Part shown: positions 6,331-7,495 of the stretch, one piece after another
Position numbering within the stretch: the stretch's first letter is position 1
Layout of the letters: each line of letters begins with the position of its first letter
Source: Methyloprofundus sp.
GTDB lineage: Bacteria; Pseudomonadota; Gammaproteobacteria; Methylococcales; Methylomonadaceae
Direction of reading: 5' to 3'
DNA: 7,495 nt
Assembly (NCBI GenBank): GCA_030619185.1
Contig: JAUXBW010000113.1
Location: 1-7,495, forward strand
Position numbers and translations under genes: made by a program
Notes under the pieces: model-generated
The model's database searches: none
What the model saw: the letters and a program-made list of their open reading frames with translations, nothing else
Told to the model about the DNA's origin: nothing

Positions 6331-6620
6331 AACTTCCTTAATTACTTATGATTTTTAAACTACCCTTCAAATACATCCGTTCCTTCAGGGGCAATAAATT
6401 CAAATATATCGGGCGATAATGACTTTGGCATGGTTATATTGGAAAAAATAATTTGTGTGAGTTGCCCAAAATTATCACTGAGCTCCATACCATAAAGCAT
6501 ATCGCCTTTTAAACCGACTAATATATATTTAAAGCTGCTCTCAGTATTTTTAGGCGTTAATTTTAGCCACACAATATCCCCTTCCTGCTTTTGTGTGACT
6601 ATGGTGTATTTTTCATTTAA
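6331..6620 (-). repeat. Direct repeat, right copy: 3' end of intact lolA plus flank
   Basis: This is the partner of the left copy near rarA. It comprises about 30 bp of sequence downstream of the lolA stop and the last ~86 codons of intact lolA. Upstream of 6620 in lolA and below 6331 the two copies no longer match, which defines the length of the duplicated piece. Confidence 0.9.
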
Positions 6621-6971
6621 ATTCACACTGCCACTCAGCAATAATGCAGGCGTATCACCGATAGACTGATCTATTTTTTTTATGATGAGCTGTTCCAGAT
6701 CCGCATCATAAAACCAGACTTTGCCATCTTTAGAGACTATTTGCTGGGCGTAGGGCTGATTATAATTCCAGCGGAATTTACCCGGTTGTTGTAAATAAAA
6801 GTCCCCCTGACTGGTTTGTATTGTGCGCCCTGCCTCATCCAGCGAAGTCTGGGTGAATTTTGCTTGCAAGTTTTTTGCCTTGGAAATAAATCCCTCTAAT
6901 TTCTGTACAGCAGTTGAATCCGCATGTGCCATGACGGACATTAAAAGTAGGGATATTGCTATTATTCTCAT
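6360..6971 (-). CDS. lolA: Outer-membrane lipoprotein carrier protein LolA
   Basis: LolA is the periplasmic chaperone that takes lipoproteins released by the LolCDE transporter and hands them to LolB at the outer membrane. The protein has 203 residues, the normal family length. It has a signal peptide cut after MAHA (residue 17) and a mature domain starting DSTAVQKLEGFISK. Family features include LQAKFTQTSLDEAGR, SQGDFYLQQPGKFRWNY (the Arg region of the hydrophobic cup), DGKVWFYDADLEQLIIKK and the C-terminal IFEFIAPEGTDVF. The ATG at 6971-6969 shares a base with the mrcB stop (TAATG), and AGAGGA (6981-6986) inside mrcB lies nine bases away, so the start is firm and coupling to mrcB is likely. 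Its last ~86 codons are duplicated near rarA. After an island insertion by recombination, its tail may itself be a hybrid. Confidence 0.96.
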   Translation of the reverse strand: MRIIAISLLLMSVMAHADSTAVQKLEGFISKAKNLQAKFTQTSLDEAGRTIQTSQGDFYLQQPGKFRWNYNQPYAQQIVSKDGKVWFYDADLEQLIIKKIDQSIGDTPALLLSGSVNLNEKYTIVTQKQEGDIVWLKLTPKNTESSFKYILVGLKGDMLYGMELSDNFGQLTQIIFSNITMPKSLSPDIFEFIAPEGTDVFEG

Positions 6972-7495
6972 TAAAAATTTTCCTCTTTAAAATCGTTAAA
7001 CCAGGTTTGTACCTTATTCAATGTGGATTCCACGCAGTCTGCATTGCTGCTTGGTTCAGATCCCCGTACAAACGGATAGACGACGGCATCAGGGCATAGT
7101 TCATTTGCTTTTAGCCCTGTTGCTTTATCAATCCATACTGAAATGACAGAATCAGGCCTGGGTAGAATCACTGATTGCGTTGCAACTTTTTGCATGAGTG
7201 CTGTCCACAGTTTTAATGACCCACTCGCGCCTGTGACACCAGCCGGTTTATTATCATCACGCCCGACCCAGAATACGGCTAAATAATCCCCGGTATAGCC
7301 CGCAAACCAGCTATCTTTCAGGTCATTTGTTGTGCCTGTTTTACCTGCAACCCGCAGGCTTTTGGGTAGTACTTTATAAGCCGAGCGTCCCGTCCCCTTG
7401 CGCATGACTTCCTGTAATACGACATTGGTTAAATAGGTTGCAGCCGGATCCAGCTCTTGTCTAAGTGCATAAGGATACCGTTGCAACACTGTTCC
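6971..7495 (-). CDS. mrcB: Penicillin-binding protein 1B, C-terminal part (cut by window edge)
   Basis: Class A PBPs polymerise glycan strands and cross-link them at the inner membrane. Only the last ~174 residues are here, and the frame is open to the right edge, so the start lies outside. They form the end of the transpeptidase domain. DPAATYLTNVVLQEVMRKG is followed by the conserved KTGT motif in AGKTGTTNDLKDSWFAG (K about 52 of the fragment), then FWVGRDDNKPAGVTGASGS. After this comes a short tail with VWIDKATGLKANELCPDAV, ending WFNDFKEENF. The DSWFAGYTG and WVGRDDN patterns favour PBP1B over PBP1A. The transglycosylase domain, membrane anchor and SxxK and SxN motifs are off the window. 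The gene ends in the first base of lolA, so the two are probably cotranscribed. Confidence 0.9.
   Translation of the reverse strand, partial: GTVLQRYPYALRQELDPAATYLTNVVLQEVMRKGTGRSAYKVLPKSLRVAGKTGTTNDLKDSWFAGYTGDYLAVFWVGRDDNKPAGVTGASGSLKLWTALMQKVATQSVILPRPDSVISVWIDKATGLKANELCPDAVVYPFVRGSEPSSNADCVESTLNKVQTWFNDFKEENF

Noticed and set aside
3321..6620. The lolA repeats as att sites of a tyrosine-integrase element
   Set aside because: The repeats are ~290 bp and diverged, no integrase or excisionase is present, and the target is not a tRNA gene.

Overview
The window comes from a Gram-negative proteobacterium, most likely a gammaproteobacterium of moderate to low GC. It carries the outer-membrane lipoprotein carrier LolA, a class A penicillin-binding protein of the PBP1B type, split-type acetyl-CoA carboxylase subunit AccA, and RarA and TilS proteins that follow the Escherichia coli pattern closely. 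I cannot name a genus from this sequence.

The housekeeping backbone is on the minus strand. Read right to left it is mrcB (C-terminal part, cut by the window edge), lolA (overlapping mrcB by one base), rarA, accA and tilS (cut by the left edge). These genes cover septal and side-wall peptidoglycan synthesis, lipoprotein transport to the outer membrane, replication-fork maintenance, the first step of fatty-acid synthesis, and tRNA-Ile2 lysidine modification. Spacing within the run is short, so it was probably one transcription unit or a few overlapping ones.

Between lolA and rarA, where close spacing would be expected, lies an accessory island of about 2.6 kb (roughly 3771-6330). It is bounded on both sides by the last ~290 bp of lolA, present as direct repeats about 87% identical by eye. 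The right copy is the 3' end of the intact lolA. The left copy is a headless pseudogene fragment. The island reads mainly on the plus strand: a two-gene MazEF-type toxin-antitoxin operon (ribbon-helix-helix antitoxin plus MazF/PemK-like RNase) behind a perfect palindromic operator, then a secreted alpha/beta hydrolase of the secretory-lipase type. On the minus strand follows the decayed relic of a second toxin-antitoxin pair of the FitAB/VapBC type, with an early stop in the toxin and truncation of both genes.

Two small non-coding repeats mark the left border. One is a 156-bp element, an imperfect palindrome over its whole length, with 30-bp terminal inverted repeats and a TTA target duplication. 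It is a MITE and sits inside the lolA fragment. The other is a 64-bp hairpin element directly beyond the end of the lolA homology. No transposase or integrase is visible. The island looks like a lateral insertion (possibly by homologous recombination in the lolA tail) that stayed near toxin-antitoxin genes and has since been decaying and collecting small repeats.
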